Origin: Halobellus limi
GTDB lineage: Archaea > Halobacteriota > Halobacteria > Halobacteriales > Haloferacaceae
Direction: 5' to 3'
Length of the DNA stretch: 64,000 bases
NCBI RefSeq assembly: GCF_004799685.1
Contig: NZ_CP031314.1
Span: forward strand, 1 to 64,000
In this document: positions 53,418 through 61,600 of the stretch, piece by piece
Layout: each line of letters starts with the position of its first letter
Position numbering within the stretch: the stretch's first letter is position 1
Notes under the pieces: generated by a model
Told to the model about the DNA's origin: nothing
Seen by the model: only the letters and a program-made list of their open reading frames with translations
Database searches by the model: none
Position numbers and translations under genes: made by a program

Positions 53418-54314
53418 TCACCCGGCGACCGGTGGTCGAAAATCGCTCGTTCGATGGTCGTGTGCCCATCGGTAGTATCCCCAGACCCCGATTACGACAG
53501 GGCCAGCCACGGCGAGGAGCAGAAGGAACTGAATATCCGCCGATCCCTCAGTAGCGTACCGAACGTTAGCCACGATCGGCGCGAAGTTGTACGCACCGTG
53601 CAGCAGTCCGACGAAGATTACGTTCCGGGTCGTCTCGTAGAGGACTCCAAAGACGAGCCCCGCCACGAGCAACAGAAGGAGGTTCAGAGGAAGCTGGGAG
53701 ACGTCGAGCCCGCCAATGAGAAGTCGCTGCGGGACGTGCCAGAGGGCAAACAACACTGCGGCAACGACGATCGCGAGGGCTTTCCTGAACCGATCCTGTC
53801 CACCGCCGAGGAGCGCAATCAGTTTGTTTTGCATGTAGGCTCGGGCGACGAGTTCTTCTGCGATACCGACGAAGATCCAGTTGATGAGGGCGTACACGAT
53901 GATCAGGACGGGTGTTAGATCCGTGTAGCTCCACGACAACTGACCCCCCGTGACGACTGCGACCAAGAGGAGAAGCACGTTCAACACGACGATGATGCCG
54001 ACGAACCAGGCCGTCCCCGACCGAGCGTGCGGCCACGAGAAGCCGACGTCCCGAGAACGGATGCCTTCCAGGCGGAGGACGCCGTACCCGACACTCAGCA
54101 TGATCGCCCCGGGAAATACGTTGAGGACGACTCGCCACGGATCGGTCGATGACAACCCAAACACGTGCTGGAGTGTCGGCGTGACGTAAGCGGTCCAGCC
54201 AGCAAGAAAGATCGCCATGAACGCGATAAACACGCCCAGGAGGGGAAGTCCGGCTCGAAACGTGAGAGGTTCGGCGTTGTGTGAATCCAGACCAGCGTTT
54301 TTCATCAGAAACAC
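53418..54314 (-). CDS. CPBP intramembrane metalloprotease
   Basis: A 298-residue member of the EExxARAY group: GIAEELVARAYMQNKLIAL (Glu153, Glu154, Arg158), ALWHVPQRLLIGG (His193) and LLHGAYNF (His239, Asn243). Closely related to 56477 and 58484 (shared QNK.IAL.GG, HVPQ/HIPQ, LHG.[FY]N). The ATG at 54314 sits 14 bases after the DUF5518 stop; an ATG three codons later is equally possible. Confidence 0.9.
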   Translation of the reverse strand: MFLMKNAGLDSHNAEPLTFRAGLPLLGVFIAFMAIFLAGWTAYVTPTLQHVFGLSSTDPWRVVLNVFPGAIMLSVGYGVLRLEGIRSRDVGFSWPHARSGTAWFVGIIVVLNVLLLLVAVVTGGQLSWSYTDLTPVLIIVYALINWIFVGIAEELVARAYMQNKLIALLGGGQDRFRKALAIVVAAVLFALWHVPQRLLIGGLDVSQLPLNLLLLLVAGLVFGVLYETTRNVIFVGLLHGAYNFAPIVANVRYATEGSADIQFLLLLAVAGPVVIGVWGYYRWAHDHRTSDFRPPVAG

Positions 54315-54328
54315 CCCCTCTAACGTGC

Positions 54329-54727
54329 TTATTGCTCCCTCGGAGCTCCCGATTCACGGCTCGTCGACTGCGCGTTCGAATAGAGATACGCGCCCACATA
54401 GCCGCCGACCGCGCTCAACCCGATGATCCAGGCGAACAGCAGCGGGAACATGACCAACAGGATGATGGCGAGTTCCACGCCACCGGGAACTCCTAGCGCT
54501 CCAGGCTGCCAGAGGAAGAGCCCGAAGCCCAGAATGAGCACCAGGAGTATCGGAACGACCGCGATACCACCAGAGATGGCTCCGGTCTTCGCACCGCGCT
54601 TCGGGGGCACCTTCTGTAGGTAGCCTGCTATCGCCCCGCCGAGCAGTGCCGAGAAGCCCGTGAACGAGAGGACGATCGTTACTACTGCGCCGATGGCTGC
54701 ATTCTTGAGTTCGGTTCGTTCGACCAT
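54329..54727 (-). CDS. DUF5518-type membrane protein
   Basis: A 132-residue protein. LKNAAIGAVVTIVLSFTGFSALLGGAIAGYLQ (about 6-37) is the DUF5518 signature, then two more Gly-rich helices and a polar tail. The ATG at 54727 is used; a TATA-like CTATTTTGCTG block (54747-54756) lies upstream. It is the first gene of an operon with two CPBP genes and shares the divergent promoter region carrying copy 14. Confidence 0.75.
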   Translation of the reverse strand: MVERTELKNAAIGAVVTIVLSFTGFSALLGGAIAGYLQKVPPKRGAKTGAISGGIAVVPILLVLILGFGLFLWQPGALGVPGGVELAIILLVMFPLLFAWIIGLSAVGGYVGAYLYSNAQSTSRESGAPREQ

Positions 54728-54769
54728 GCTAGATAGTCGAACTAGCAGCAAAATAGAGTGCACTCCCTG

Positions 54770-54786
54770 GTCCCGCGGGCCGAGAA
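54770..54786. promoter_or_regulatory. 17-bp inverted repeat, copy 14
   Basis: GTCCC-N7-GAGAA, midway between TATA boxes of the divergent genes at 54329 (minus, 14 bases away) and 54832 (plus, 13 bases away). One copy may serve both promoters. Confidence 0.7.
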
Positions 54787-54831
54787 CCGCCCCTTGATGT
54801 AATGTATTTTGAATTCACATATCCATTCGTG

Positions 54832-55569
54832 ATGGCCTCAAATCCCGCCTCCAACCAGGCTTCGGGAGCGGCTGAGTCTACGCTCTCTCTCATCCTCCGG
54901 CGAAACCTCGGTGCTCCCCTCCGGGTACAGACGTACAAGAACCTCCTGTATCTCGCCCTCGCGTTCCCGCTCGGACTCGTGTACTTCGTCGGTCTCGTCT
55001 TCGGCGTGGCGCTCGGCTTTGGGCTGCTTATCACGTGGATCGGGCTGCCGATCCTCCTCGTGACGCTCTTTGCTGCGACGGTTGTCGCTGGCTTCGAAGC
55101 CGCGCTGGCCAGATACCTCGGCGGCGTGAACGCCTCGGTACCGACGTTCCTCGCAGAGTTCGACATCTCTGGCGGGCTCGTCTTCCCGGGGAACGGGTTC
55201 GTCGACGCTGTCAAGCGACTCGTAACGGCCCGGACAACTTGGACGAGTGTCGTCCTCGTGCTGGCGAAGTTCGGGTTCGGACTGCTCTCGTTCGTCGCAC
55301 TCACCGTCAGTGGTGCCGTTACGGGTGCGTTCCTGGCAGCCCCGTTCATCTACGACGATCCGGATGTGATCCTCGGAGTCGGTGGGGTGGTCGTCGACGG
55401 CGACTACACCGTCGGCCCATGGGTCGTCGACACGTTCCCCGAGGCACTCGTGGCTTCCGTCGTCGGTGTCGTGTTCCTATTCGTCGCGCTCAACCTCCTG
55501 AACAGCCTCGCCCGATTCCACGCCCGGTACACCGCCAAGCTGCTTCAGGTAGACGACGAGGGGTTGTGA
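54832..55569 (+). CDS. Sensor-domain membrane protein (PF13796-like)
   Basis: A 245-residue protein with about four helices. VQTYKNLLYLALAFPLGLVYF and LLITWIGLPILLVTLFAATV (about 38-93) match the 'putative sensor' domain found ahead of histidine kinases, here without a kinase part. The ATG at 54832 follows a GTATTTTGAATT TATA block. It is the first gene of a plus-strand operon with the CPBP genes at 55576 and 56477. Confidence 0.72.
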   Translation: MASNPASNQASGAAESTLSLILRRNLGAPLRVQTYKNLLYLALAFPLGLVYFVGLVFGVALGFGLLITWIGLPILLVTLFAATVVAGFEAALARYLGGVNASVPTFLAEFDISGGLVFPGNGFVDAVKRLVTARTTWTSVVLVLAKFGFGLLSFVALTVSGAVTGAFLAAPFIYDDPDVILGVGGVVVDGDYTVGPWVVDTFPEALVASVVGVVFLFVALNLLNSLARFHARYTAKLLQVDDEGL

Positions 55570-55575
55570 TCTACT

Positions 55576-56472
55576 ATGAGTCGTATGCATTCTATTCGCC
55601 AGCGGATCGAGGAGCACCCAGTCCTCGCGTTCTTCATCGGTGCCTACGCGATCACCTGGGGGATTTGGTTCCCGGTACTGACTGCGATCGATCGTGGGTG
55701 GATGGCGTACAACACGACCGCGATCCTCGTCCTCGTCGCCGGAAGTTTCGGGCCGCCCGTCTCGGCCGCCATCGTGACGTACCTCACCGGCGGGAGTCTG
55801 AAAGGCTGGTTCTCGCAAGTGCTCCGGTGGCGCGTCGCGCCGCGCTGGTGGCTCGCCGCGCTCGGCCTCCCGCTGGTCCTGTACGCGCTCATGGCAGGAA
55901 TCCACCTCCTGCTCGGTGGACGATTGAACTGGAGCGAAGTCAATCCACTCGCGTCCATCCCGCTGGCGTATCTCAACATCTTCATCTGGGGCGGTGGCAA
56001 CGAGGAACTCGGCTGGCGGGGATTCGCGCTCCCCTATCTACAGGAACGATACAGCGCCCTCGTCTCGAGTCTCATCATCGGCGTCGTCTGGGCCGTCTGG
56101 CACGCACCCGCTGGTATCATCGAGCGGGGCGTCACCGGCTGGGCGGTCGACTTGCCCATCTACGCGGTCATCGTCATCGGCATCTCGATCGTCGCAACGT
56201 TACTGTACAATAGTACTGGGGGCAGCGTCCTGCTCACGATGGTGTTCCACGCCGGCGTGAACGCAGGACAGGGACTCTACCCCGTCGAGGGGATGTTCAC
56301 GCCGACCGGCGAACTCGCCCGCTTCGTGGCGTGGGCGGTCCTCGTCGGCGCGCTCTTGCTGGCGTTCGGCTGGCGGAGCCTCGCTCGTGGTGACGTCGCC
56401 GGCGCCGCACAGGCAGGAGCACGTCATCTCTCGGATGGCGACGAAGCGAGACGCCCACACCCGACGGACTAA
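55576..56472 (+). CDS. CPBP intramembrane metalloprotease
   Basis: A 298-residue member: GGNEELGWRGFALPYLQERYS (Glu143, Glu144, Arg148), WAVWHAPAG (His176) and VFHAGVNAGQG (His225, Asn229). It starts 6 bases after the sensor-domain gene. The N-terminal RQRIEEHPVLAFF helix resembles that of the CPBP gene at 39042. The tail is charged and probably cytoplasmic. Confidence 0.9.
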   Translation: MSRMHSIRQRIEEHPVLAFFIGAYAITWGIWFPVLTAIDRGWMAYNTTAILVLVAGSFGPPVSAAIVTYLTGGSLKGWFSQVLRWRVAPRWWLAALGLPLVLYALMAGIHLLLGGRLNWSEVNPLASIPLAYLNIFIWGGGNEELGWRGFALPYLQERYSALVSSLIIGVVWAVWHAPAGIIERGVTGWAVDLPIYAVIVIGISIVATLLYNSTGGSVLLTMVFHAGVNAGQGLYPVEGMFTPTGELARFVAWAVLVGALLLAFGWRSLARGDVAGAAQAGARHLSDGDEARRPHPTD

Positions 56473-56476
56473 CACC

Positions 56477-57349
56477 ATGACACTACGTTCCACCTCCCGA
56501 TCCGCCGACGGGGAATCGTCGATCGAGTTCGAGCGACGGTTGGGACCACCGGCGCTGTTGCTCGGTGTGACGGGGCTGATCATCGTGGTCGTCCCACTCG
56601 CGATCTACCCACACCTCGAGAGCCGGTTCGGCTTCTTCGTCGTCCTGTCGGCGACGTTCGCCGTCATCGCTGGGATTGGCTGGATCGCTCTCCGGCTCGA
56701 CGGGGTCACCGCTCGGGCCGTGGGGCTCGGTCGGGAACACATCCTGCCGGGCGTTCTCGCCGTCGTCGGGCTCTACGTGCTGCTCAACGTCGTCGGTGCC
56801 GGAACGGTGTTGGTCTCTGGTGAGGGCATCAGCATCGAACTCTCGGACGAGTACGCGTCGGCCGGGATGTGGGCTGTCGCCGGGATCGCGTATCTCGCGT
56901 TCAACGGGATGGCCGAAGAATTCGCCTTCCGGGGCTACCTCCAGAACAAGGTCATCGCGCTATTCGGTGGCAGTAACAATCGAATCAGAAAGGCCGGCGC
57001 GATCTTCGCCGGTGTGTTGCTGTTTGCCCTCATCCACATCCCCCAGCGAGTCTTGATCGGCGGCGTCACGTCGCCGGTCGCCATCGCCCAGTCGTTACTG
57101 GGGATCGTCCTTCTGGGGCTCGTCCTCGGGGTGCTGTACGAGTACACACGCAACGTCGTGTTCGTCGGCGTCCTGCACGGAACGTTCAACTGGCAGCCGA
57201 TCGTCGTGGCAGAGGTTCCGGTCTCCGAGCTCGCGTTGGTCGTGGGCATTCCGGCCCTCCTCCTCACGGCATGGTACTACCGTCGGTGGGCGAGCGGGAC
57301 GAACGCCCCCGAGTTCTCCCCGCAGCGACAACGGGGGGTGAGTAGATGA
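56477..57349 (+). CDS. CPBP intramembrane metalloprotease
   Basis: A 290-residue member: GMAEEFAFRGYLQNKVIAL (Glu147, Glu148, Arg152), ALIHIPQRVLIGG (His187) and LHGTFNWQ (His234, Asn238). Starts 4 bases after the previous stop. It is nearest to 53418 and 58484. The ATG at 56477 is preferred over one upstream that lies inside the previous gene. Confidence 0.9.
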   Translation: MTLRSTSRSADGESSIEFERRLGPPALLLGVTGLIIVVVPLAIYPHLESRFGFFVVLSATFAVIAGIGWIALRLDGVTARAVGLGREHILPGVLAVVGLYVLLNVVGAGTVLVSGEGISIELSDEYASAGMWAVAGIAYLAFNGMAEEFAFRGYLQNKVIALFGGSNNRIRKAGAIFAGVLLFALIHIPQRVLIGGVTSPVAIAQSLLGIVLLGLVLGVLYEYTRNVVFVGVLHGTFNWQPIVVAEVPVSELALVVGIPALLLTAWYYRRWASGTNAPEFSPQRQRGVSR

Positions 57350-57464
57350 CCGCCTGGCAGGACAGAGCGTCGAGAACGGGAGCATGGAGGGAACCTTCGT
57401 CCACTCGTTCGGCAGCTCATCGCGTATCGCACGGCAAGATGCTTCGCAGTTTCACCATCACGTC

Positions 57465-58349
57465 ATGAATTCAATACACGCTCACGACGCACCGACGTTC
57501 GAAGAAGTGCACACTGCTCGCAGGGGGCTCCTCCTCTATTTCGGTGTGGTCCTCCTGATATCGATTCCACTCCTGTATCTGATTATCAGTGCCGGGACTC
57601 CCATTGAACAGCAACTCGAGTACATCATCCCACTCATGTGGACGCCAGCGATCGCTTCGGTTGTCGCACGACTCGGCAACGGCGAGGGATTCGAGGACCT
57701 GTCGTTCCGACTGAGGCGTCGCGAGGTGGTCGTTCGGGTGCTCCAGGCGATACTGTTCCCGTTCGGCGTCGGCGCCATCGCGTACGGTGCAGCCTGGGGA
57801 GTCGGTCTCGTCGAGTTTGCTGCTCCGGCAGGAACGTCGGACCCGCTGTCGGCATTCGCTGGTGACCTGCTCTTTGCCGCGACGATCGGAGCAGTCGTCG
57901 GTGTTATCTCGGCAGCAGGCGAGGAGATCGGATGGCGGGGATATATGACCTCTCGGCTGATTACTGCCGGGGTACCAGCCCCGATTTTGACGGGGGGCGT
58001 TCTGTGGGGCTGCTGGCACGTCCCCGCGATTCTGACTGGACAGTACGCTGCGGGACGCTCCCGGATCCTCTCGGCGGTACTGTTTGTCGTCGTGGCCGTG
58101 TCACTGACGGTGCTCTGGTCGGCGTGGACGCTGGAAACTGGAAGTATCTGGCCGGCGATACTGGGTCACTCCGCGTGGAATGCCGTCATTCAGGGGCCGT
58201 TCGACGCGTTTTCGAGCGGTGCGCTGGCGACGACTTGGGTCGGCGAGTCCGGACTGCTCGTCGTCGCTGCGACGATCATCGTCGTTGTCGTATTCACCTC
58301 CGATCGAGTTACCAATCGACTCGGATCCTTGTCGAGTCCCTCTCACTGA
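57465..58349 (+). CDS. CPBP intramembrane metalloprotease
   Basis: A 294-residue member: AGEEIGWRGYMTSRL (Glu153, Glu154, Arg158), WGCWHVPAIL (His185) and LGHSAWN (His235, Asn239). The ATG at 57465 avoids a polar extension that would begin at 57384. About 115 bases lie between it and the previous gene with no clear promoter, so read-through is likely. It faces the gene at 58484. Confidence 0.88.
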   Translation: MNSIHAHDAPTFEEVHTARRGLLLYFGVVLLISIPLLYLIISAGTPIEQQLEYIIPLMWTPAIASVVARLGNGEGFEDLSFRLRRREVVVRVLQAILFPFGVGAIAYGAAWGVGLVEFAAPAGTSDPLSAFAGDLLFAATIGAVVGVISAAGEEIGWRGYMTSRLITAGVPAPILTGGVLWGCWHVPAILTGQYAAGRSRILSAVLFVVVAVSLTVLWSAWTLETGSIWPAILGHSAWNAVIQGPFDAFSSGALATTWVGESGLLVVAATIIVVVVFTSDRVTNRLGSLSSPSH

Positions 58350-58483
58350 GCCCATCGATTCCGTGTAGCAGCACGTGGGGACTATGGTTCCGACTCTCGG
58401 GAGTGTACTCACGAGCGTCGAATCCGGGTCACAGTGAGACGCGTCCGTCGTGACCAGTTGCCGAGCGACCGAGGAGACCGGGG

Positions 58484-59410
58484 TCAGTCGATCGCGGGAC
58501 CCGTCGTCTGTGGCCGAAAGTCCGTCGGCCGTGCGTCCCTGGCCCACCGCCGGTAGAGCAGAAGGGCGACGATGGCCAGCGGATAGACCAGCAGCGAGAG
58601 ATCGGTCATCGGCTCCCCGGTCTCGCCGACCACGAAGACGGGATTGAGGTCAAACGTGCCGTGGAGGAGCCCGACGAACACGATATTTCGGCTGAGTTCG
58701 TAGAGCGTTCCGAGGACGACCGTATAAATCGTTATCGCCAGAAGTGACAGGAGTATCTCTGGACCCACGATTCCTCTGACGACAACCATCTGCGGGATGT
58801 GCCAGAGCGCGAAGAGCGCGGAGGCACCCAGGATACCGACCGCCATGCGGACGCGGTCGGTTCCGCCACCGAGCATGGCGACGACCTTGTTCTGGAGGTA
58901 GCCCCGGAAGGCGAACTCCTCGGCGATGCCGACGAATATCCACAGCGTGACTGCCATCCCGACGACTTGGCTGGCTGGAGCACCCACCGGGAGACCGTTC
59001 GTCGGACTCGCGGGCAACCCCAGCGCCACAGCATCGCCGCGGAACACCAGGAGCGCGTACGAAGCCACGTTGATGACGAGCCAGATGGCGACAACCAGGA
59101 CGACGCCCGAAACCATGCGTTCACGATCGAGTCCGATGTCCGCTGCAGAAACCCCTTCCCAGCGGAGCACTCCCCATGCAAACACCGCGACACTCGTGAT
59201 CGCCGTTGCGGTAAAGAGCCTGCTCCAGAACGGTGTCCGTGGCAACCGCGGATCGGCCAGGAGGAACATCACAGGCACGGCAAGTGTGGAAACGAGAAAG
59301 AAGACGAGAACGGGCTTGAGTGAGGGTGAAAACGACAGTTGTGTCGCCGTCGATGGCTCGTTCCAGGCGCTGTTCGGGGGCTCTGTCGGCGAGTTATCCA
59401 GGGAGGTCAT
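58484..59410 (-). CDS. CPBP-family protease with HxxxD motif
   Basis: A 308-residue member: GIAEEFAFRGYLQNKVVAM (Glu164, Glu165, Arg169), ALWHIPQMVV (His204) and LLHGTFD (His250, with Asp254 in place of Asn). Related to 53418 and 56477. Copy 15 of the repeat is about 43 bases before the start, with a GATTTAGTA TATA between. Confidence 0.88.
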   Translation of the reverse strand: MTSLDNSPTEPPNSAWNEPSTATQLSFSPSLKPVLVFFLVSTLAVPVMFLLADPRLPRTPFWSRLFTATAITSVAVFAWGVLRWEGVSAADIGLDRERMVSGVVLVVAIWLVINVASYALLVFRGDAVALGLPASPTNGLPVGAPASQVVGMAVTLWIFVGIAEEFAFRGYLQNKVVAMLGGGTDRVRMAVGILGASALFALWHIPQMVVVRGIVGPEILLSLLAITIYTVVLGTLYELSRNIVFVGLLHGTFDLNPVFVVGETGEPMTDLSLLVYPLAIVALLLYRRWARDARPTDFRPQTTGPAID

Positions 59411-59452
59411 GTCTGTAGATAGTGTAGCTTCGCTACTAAATCGCGGCTACAA

Positions 59453-59469
59453 GTCCCGACTTCTGAGAA
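59453..59469. promoter_or_regulatory. 17-bp inverted repeat, copy 15
   Basis: GTCCC-N7-GAGAA, 11 bases from the GATTTAGTA TATA-like block (59433-59442, minus strand) of the CPBP gene at 58484. Confidence 0.7.
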
Positions 59470-59592
59470 CACGATACGGAGCGGTACCATTCAGCAGGCC
59501 GCGTCTACATGAACATCGGGTCCGCACTCTCGGATAGTTCCTTTAGAGATCGGCAAGCAGTGGTATCGAGAAGTCGTTGTATGCCCGCAATT

Positions 59593-60369
59593 TCAGAGGA
59601 ACGGTGCGATACCACTGTATACGCCGACCAAGATGATCGCGTCGTAGAGTCCGTGAATGAGTATCGGGATCAGCAGATTCTCTGTGTACTCGTAGACGGC
59701 CCCGATGATGGCTCCGATGACCACGATGAGCCCGAGATTGAACAGGACACCGGGCGCGAGGAGACTCACGTTTCCGAGGAGGTAGTTGGGTATGTGCACC
59801 GCGGCAAACAGGAGTGACGCGAGGGCGATTGCCCCTCTGGGCCCGAAAGCGCGACGCAATCGGCCCTGAATCGCACCACGGTAAAAGAGTTCTTCGCCCG
59901 GACCGACGAAGACGATCGCGACGACCGCCATCGCGAGGAACACCCACGGCTCTGCAGCCCCGGCTTGAGCGAGCGCGTCAGGTGGGTTCTCGAGTTCTGT
60001 CGCTGAATAGACGAGTGCCTGTAGTCCATATACGACAAACATCATGACGAGCCCGCCAGCCAGCCACTGGACGCCGTTCTTCGAGGGCTTACGGAACGGA
60101 ATCCCGTCGAGCCGGCGAGTCAGATATACTGCTCCGATACCGATCAGTGCAAGTTGATTGAAGACCACGATTACGACGAGCGCCGTCGGATCAGCGAGCG
60201 TGAGTCCGACCGCAGACAGAATTGCTACCCCGATAACACCAGTAAGCAGCGATTGCCCTACGATGGCAACGAGCAGGAGTCCGAGTGCGACGAGCACAGC
60301 GAGAAGTCGCGGGTCGAACCGTTGGAATCGACTTCCTCTGTGTGATTCGGTGGTGCCTTCAGTTGACAT
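59593..60369 (-). CDS. CPBP-family protease with HxxxD motif
   Basis: A 258-residue member: GPGEELFYRGAIQGRLRRAF (Glu159, Glu160, Arg164), FAAVHIPNYLLGN (His192) and LIHGLYDA (His239, Asp243 instead of Asn). It forms a branch apart from its neighbours (NYLLGN after motif 2). Copy 16 and an AT-rich TATA region lie upstream. Confidence 0.9.
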   Translation of the reverse strand: MSTEGTTESHRGSRFQRFDPRLLAVLVALGLLLVAIVGQSLLTGVIGVAILSAVGLTLADPTALVVIVVFNQLALIGIGAVYLTRRLDGIPFRKPSKNGVQWLAGGLVMMFVVYGLQALVYSATELENPPDALAQAGAAEPWVFLAMAVVAIVFVGPGEELFYRGAIQGRLRRAFGPRGAIALASLLFAAVHIPNYLLGNVSLLAPGVLFNLGLIVVIGAIIGAVYEYTENLLIPILIHGLYDAIILVGVYSGIAPFL

Positions 60370-60410
60370 ATATGAATATACGTTATAATATCAATAAAAT
60401 ACCAGGAACA

Positions 60411-60427
60411 TTCTCAGCGACTGGGAA
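60411..60427. promoter_or_regulatory. 17-bp inverted repeat, copy 16 (TTCTC-N7-GGGAA)
   Basis: Perfect arms, about 13 bases from the very AT-rich TATA region (60386-60398, minus strand) of the CPBP gene at 59593. Confidence 0.75.
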
Positions 60428-60509
60428 CGGGGTGCCTACACGGCCCCTTCGGATAGACACTGACTCGACTGGAGAACAAATCGCGGTCCCCCTTGTTCAG
60501 TGAGACTGC

Positions 60510-60690
60510 TGGTGCGCCTCGGACCGTGGCCAGCACGATGAAGACGAACGAGACTGCCAAGAAGACTGGAACGGAGTGTTACTCGCCGACGAGGTAGACG
60601 ATGGCAGAGCTGCGGGGTGGTACACATAGCAGAACGGGAGATGGACATATTCGACCGTCGGCTTGATTGGTAGTCGATCGCGTAGCGCCG
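60510..60690 (-). pseudogene. C-terminal remnant of a copy of the gene at 60741
   Basis: In one frame IKPTVEYVHLPFCYV matches HPTLEVVVLPLAMGIVYV of the gene at 60741. A frameshift leads to AIVYLVGE, then a stop, then HSVPVFLAVSFVFIVLA against HVVPVLLAVFLVFVV. So the last 40 codons of a second copy survive in broken form just after the intact gene. It suggests an old tandem duplication. Confidence 0.6.
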
Positions 60691-60740
60691 GAATCCCCTG
60701 TCCACAGCGGAACTGCAACGTCGATAGCACGACGTCGCCC

Positions 60741-61490
60741 TCACACGACGAAAACGAGAAACACTGCCAGTAAGACCGGCACGACGTGTCTCCTCCCGAG
60801 AACGTAGACAATACCCATCGCCAGCGGAAGGACCACCACTTCGAGCGTGGGATGCATCAGATAGTGGAGTGCGCCCCAGGTGAGCGCGAGGCCGATGCCT
60901 CCCCACGGCAGGTACGTTCGACCGAACCACTGGTCGCCAGCTCGCTGAAACAGCCCGATCATGAACACCACGATCGACGCCTCGAACAGGTAGTACAGAC
61001 CCTGTAGCAGGAACACGACCGACCCATCGACCGGCCCATACAGCCCGACGAAGAAGGCGTGTTCCCCCAGCGCTTGCGGTCCGAGCGACTCGTTGGCGAT
61101 CGTAGCCATCACGATATTGTCGACCACGTGGAGCGCGACGGCAGCGAGACTCGCGACGAGAACGCGCCCCTGCTTACGCCACGTGAACATCTGTCGGAAG
61201 AGTCCGCGCTCGCGACTCCAGTAGTACATCCCTCCGACAGCGAGCGCCCACACCCCGGCGACGAGCACCCGGTTGAGAGCCATCACCGTAGCGTCCACGG
61301 GGTATCCATTCGAATCGAGCGTTCCTCCGAGGAGTGCGTCTATGGAAACCAGTGCCACGACGTCCCACAGAAGCACGACCTGCAAGAGAATCCCGGCTCC
61401 GAGAAGCTTCCACCCGGCGATATCGGATACTCTCCGGAGGGTCTCGCCACTCGTGGATGACGGAGCCGTTGTCGAATCCATCGAGCCCAT
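60741..61490 (-). CDS. Multi-spanning membrane protein, distant CPBP-like
   Basis: A 249-residue protein with about seven helices. Two places recall CPBP motifs: YYLFEASIVVF (one Glu instead of EExxxR) and TWGALHYLMHPTLEV (His pair), but the Arg is missing, so a catalytic role is doubtful. The ATG at 61490 fits a TATA-like block at 61511-61520; an upstream ATG at 61517 is inside that block. A broken copy of the 3' end lies next to it at 60510-60690. Confidence 0.55.
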   Translation of the reverse strand: MGSMDSTTAPSSTSGETLRRVSDIAGWKLLGAGILLQVVLLWDVVALVSIDALLGGTLDSNGYPVDATVMALNRVLVAGVWALAVGGMYYWSRERGLFRQMFTWRKQGRVLVASLAAVALHVVDNIVMATIANESLGPQALGEHAFFVGLYGPVDGSVVFLLQGLYYLFEASIVVFMIGLFQRAGDQWFGRTYLPWGGIGLALTWGALHYLMHPTLEVVVLPLAMGIVYVLGRRHVVPVLLAVFLVFVV

Positions 61491-61531
61491 ACGTAGATCC
61501 CGGTATCGCTGTATCATCGATGTGTCTCACG

Positions 61532-61548
61532 TTCCCGCCCAACGAGAA
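61532..61548. promoter_or_regulatory. 17-bp inverted repeat, copy 17 (TTCCC-N7-GAGAA)
   Basis: Perfect arms, between the divergent genes at 60741 and 61601, with AT-rich blocks about 10-12 bases to either side. It is the rightmost copy seen. Confidence 0.7.
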
Positions 61549-61600
61549 CGGTGGGCCGAAGTAATGTCGATGTAGGTACCAATTGGGACTGTGAACGTCG

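Noticed and set aside
57360-57400. GAGAAC before the CPBP gene at 57465 as a repeat copy
   Set aside because: Only one arm is present; the 5' arm at the right distance does not match. No TATA is at the normal spacing.
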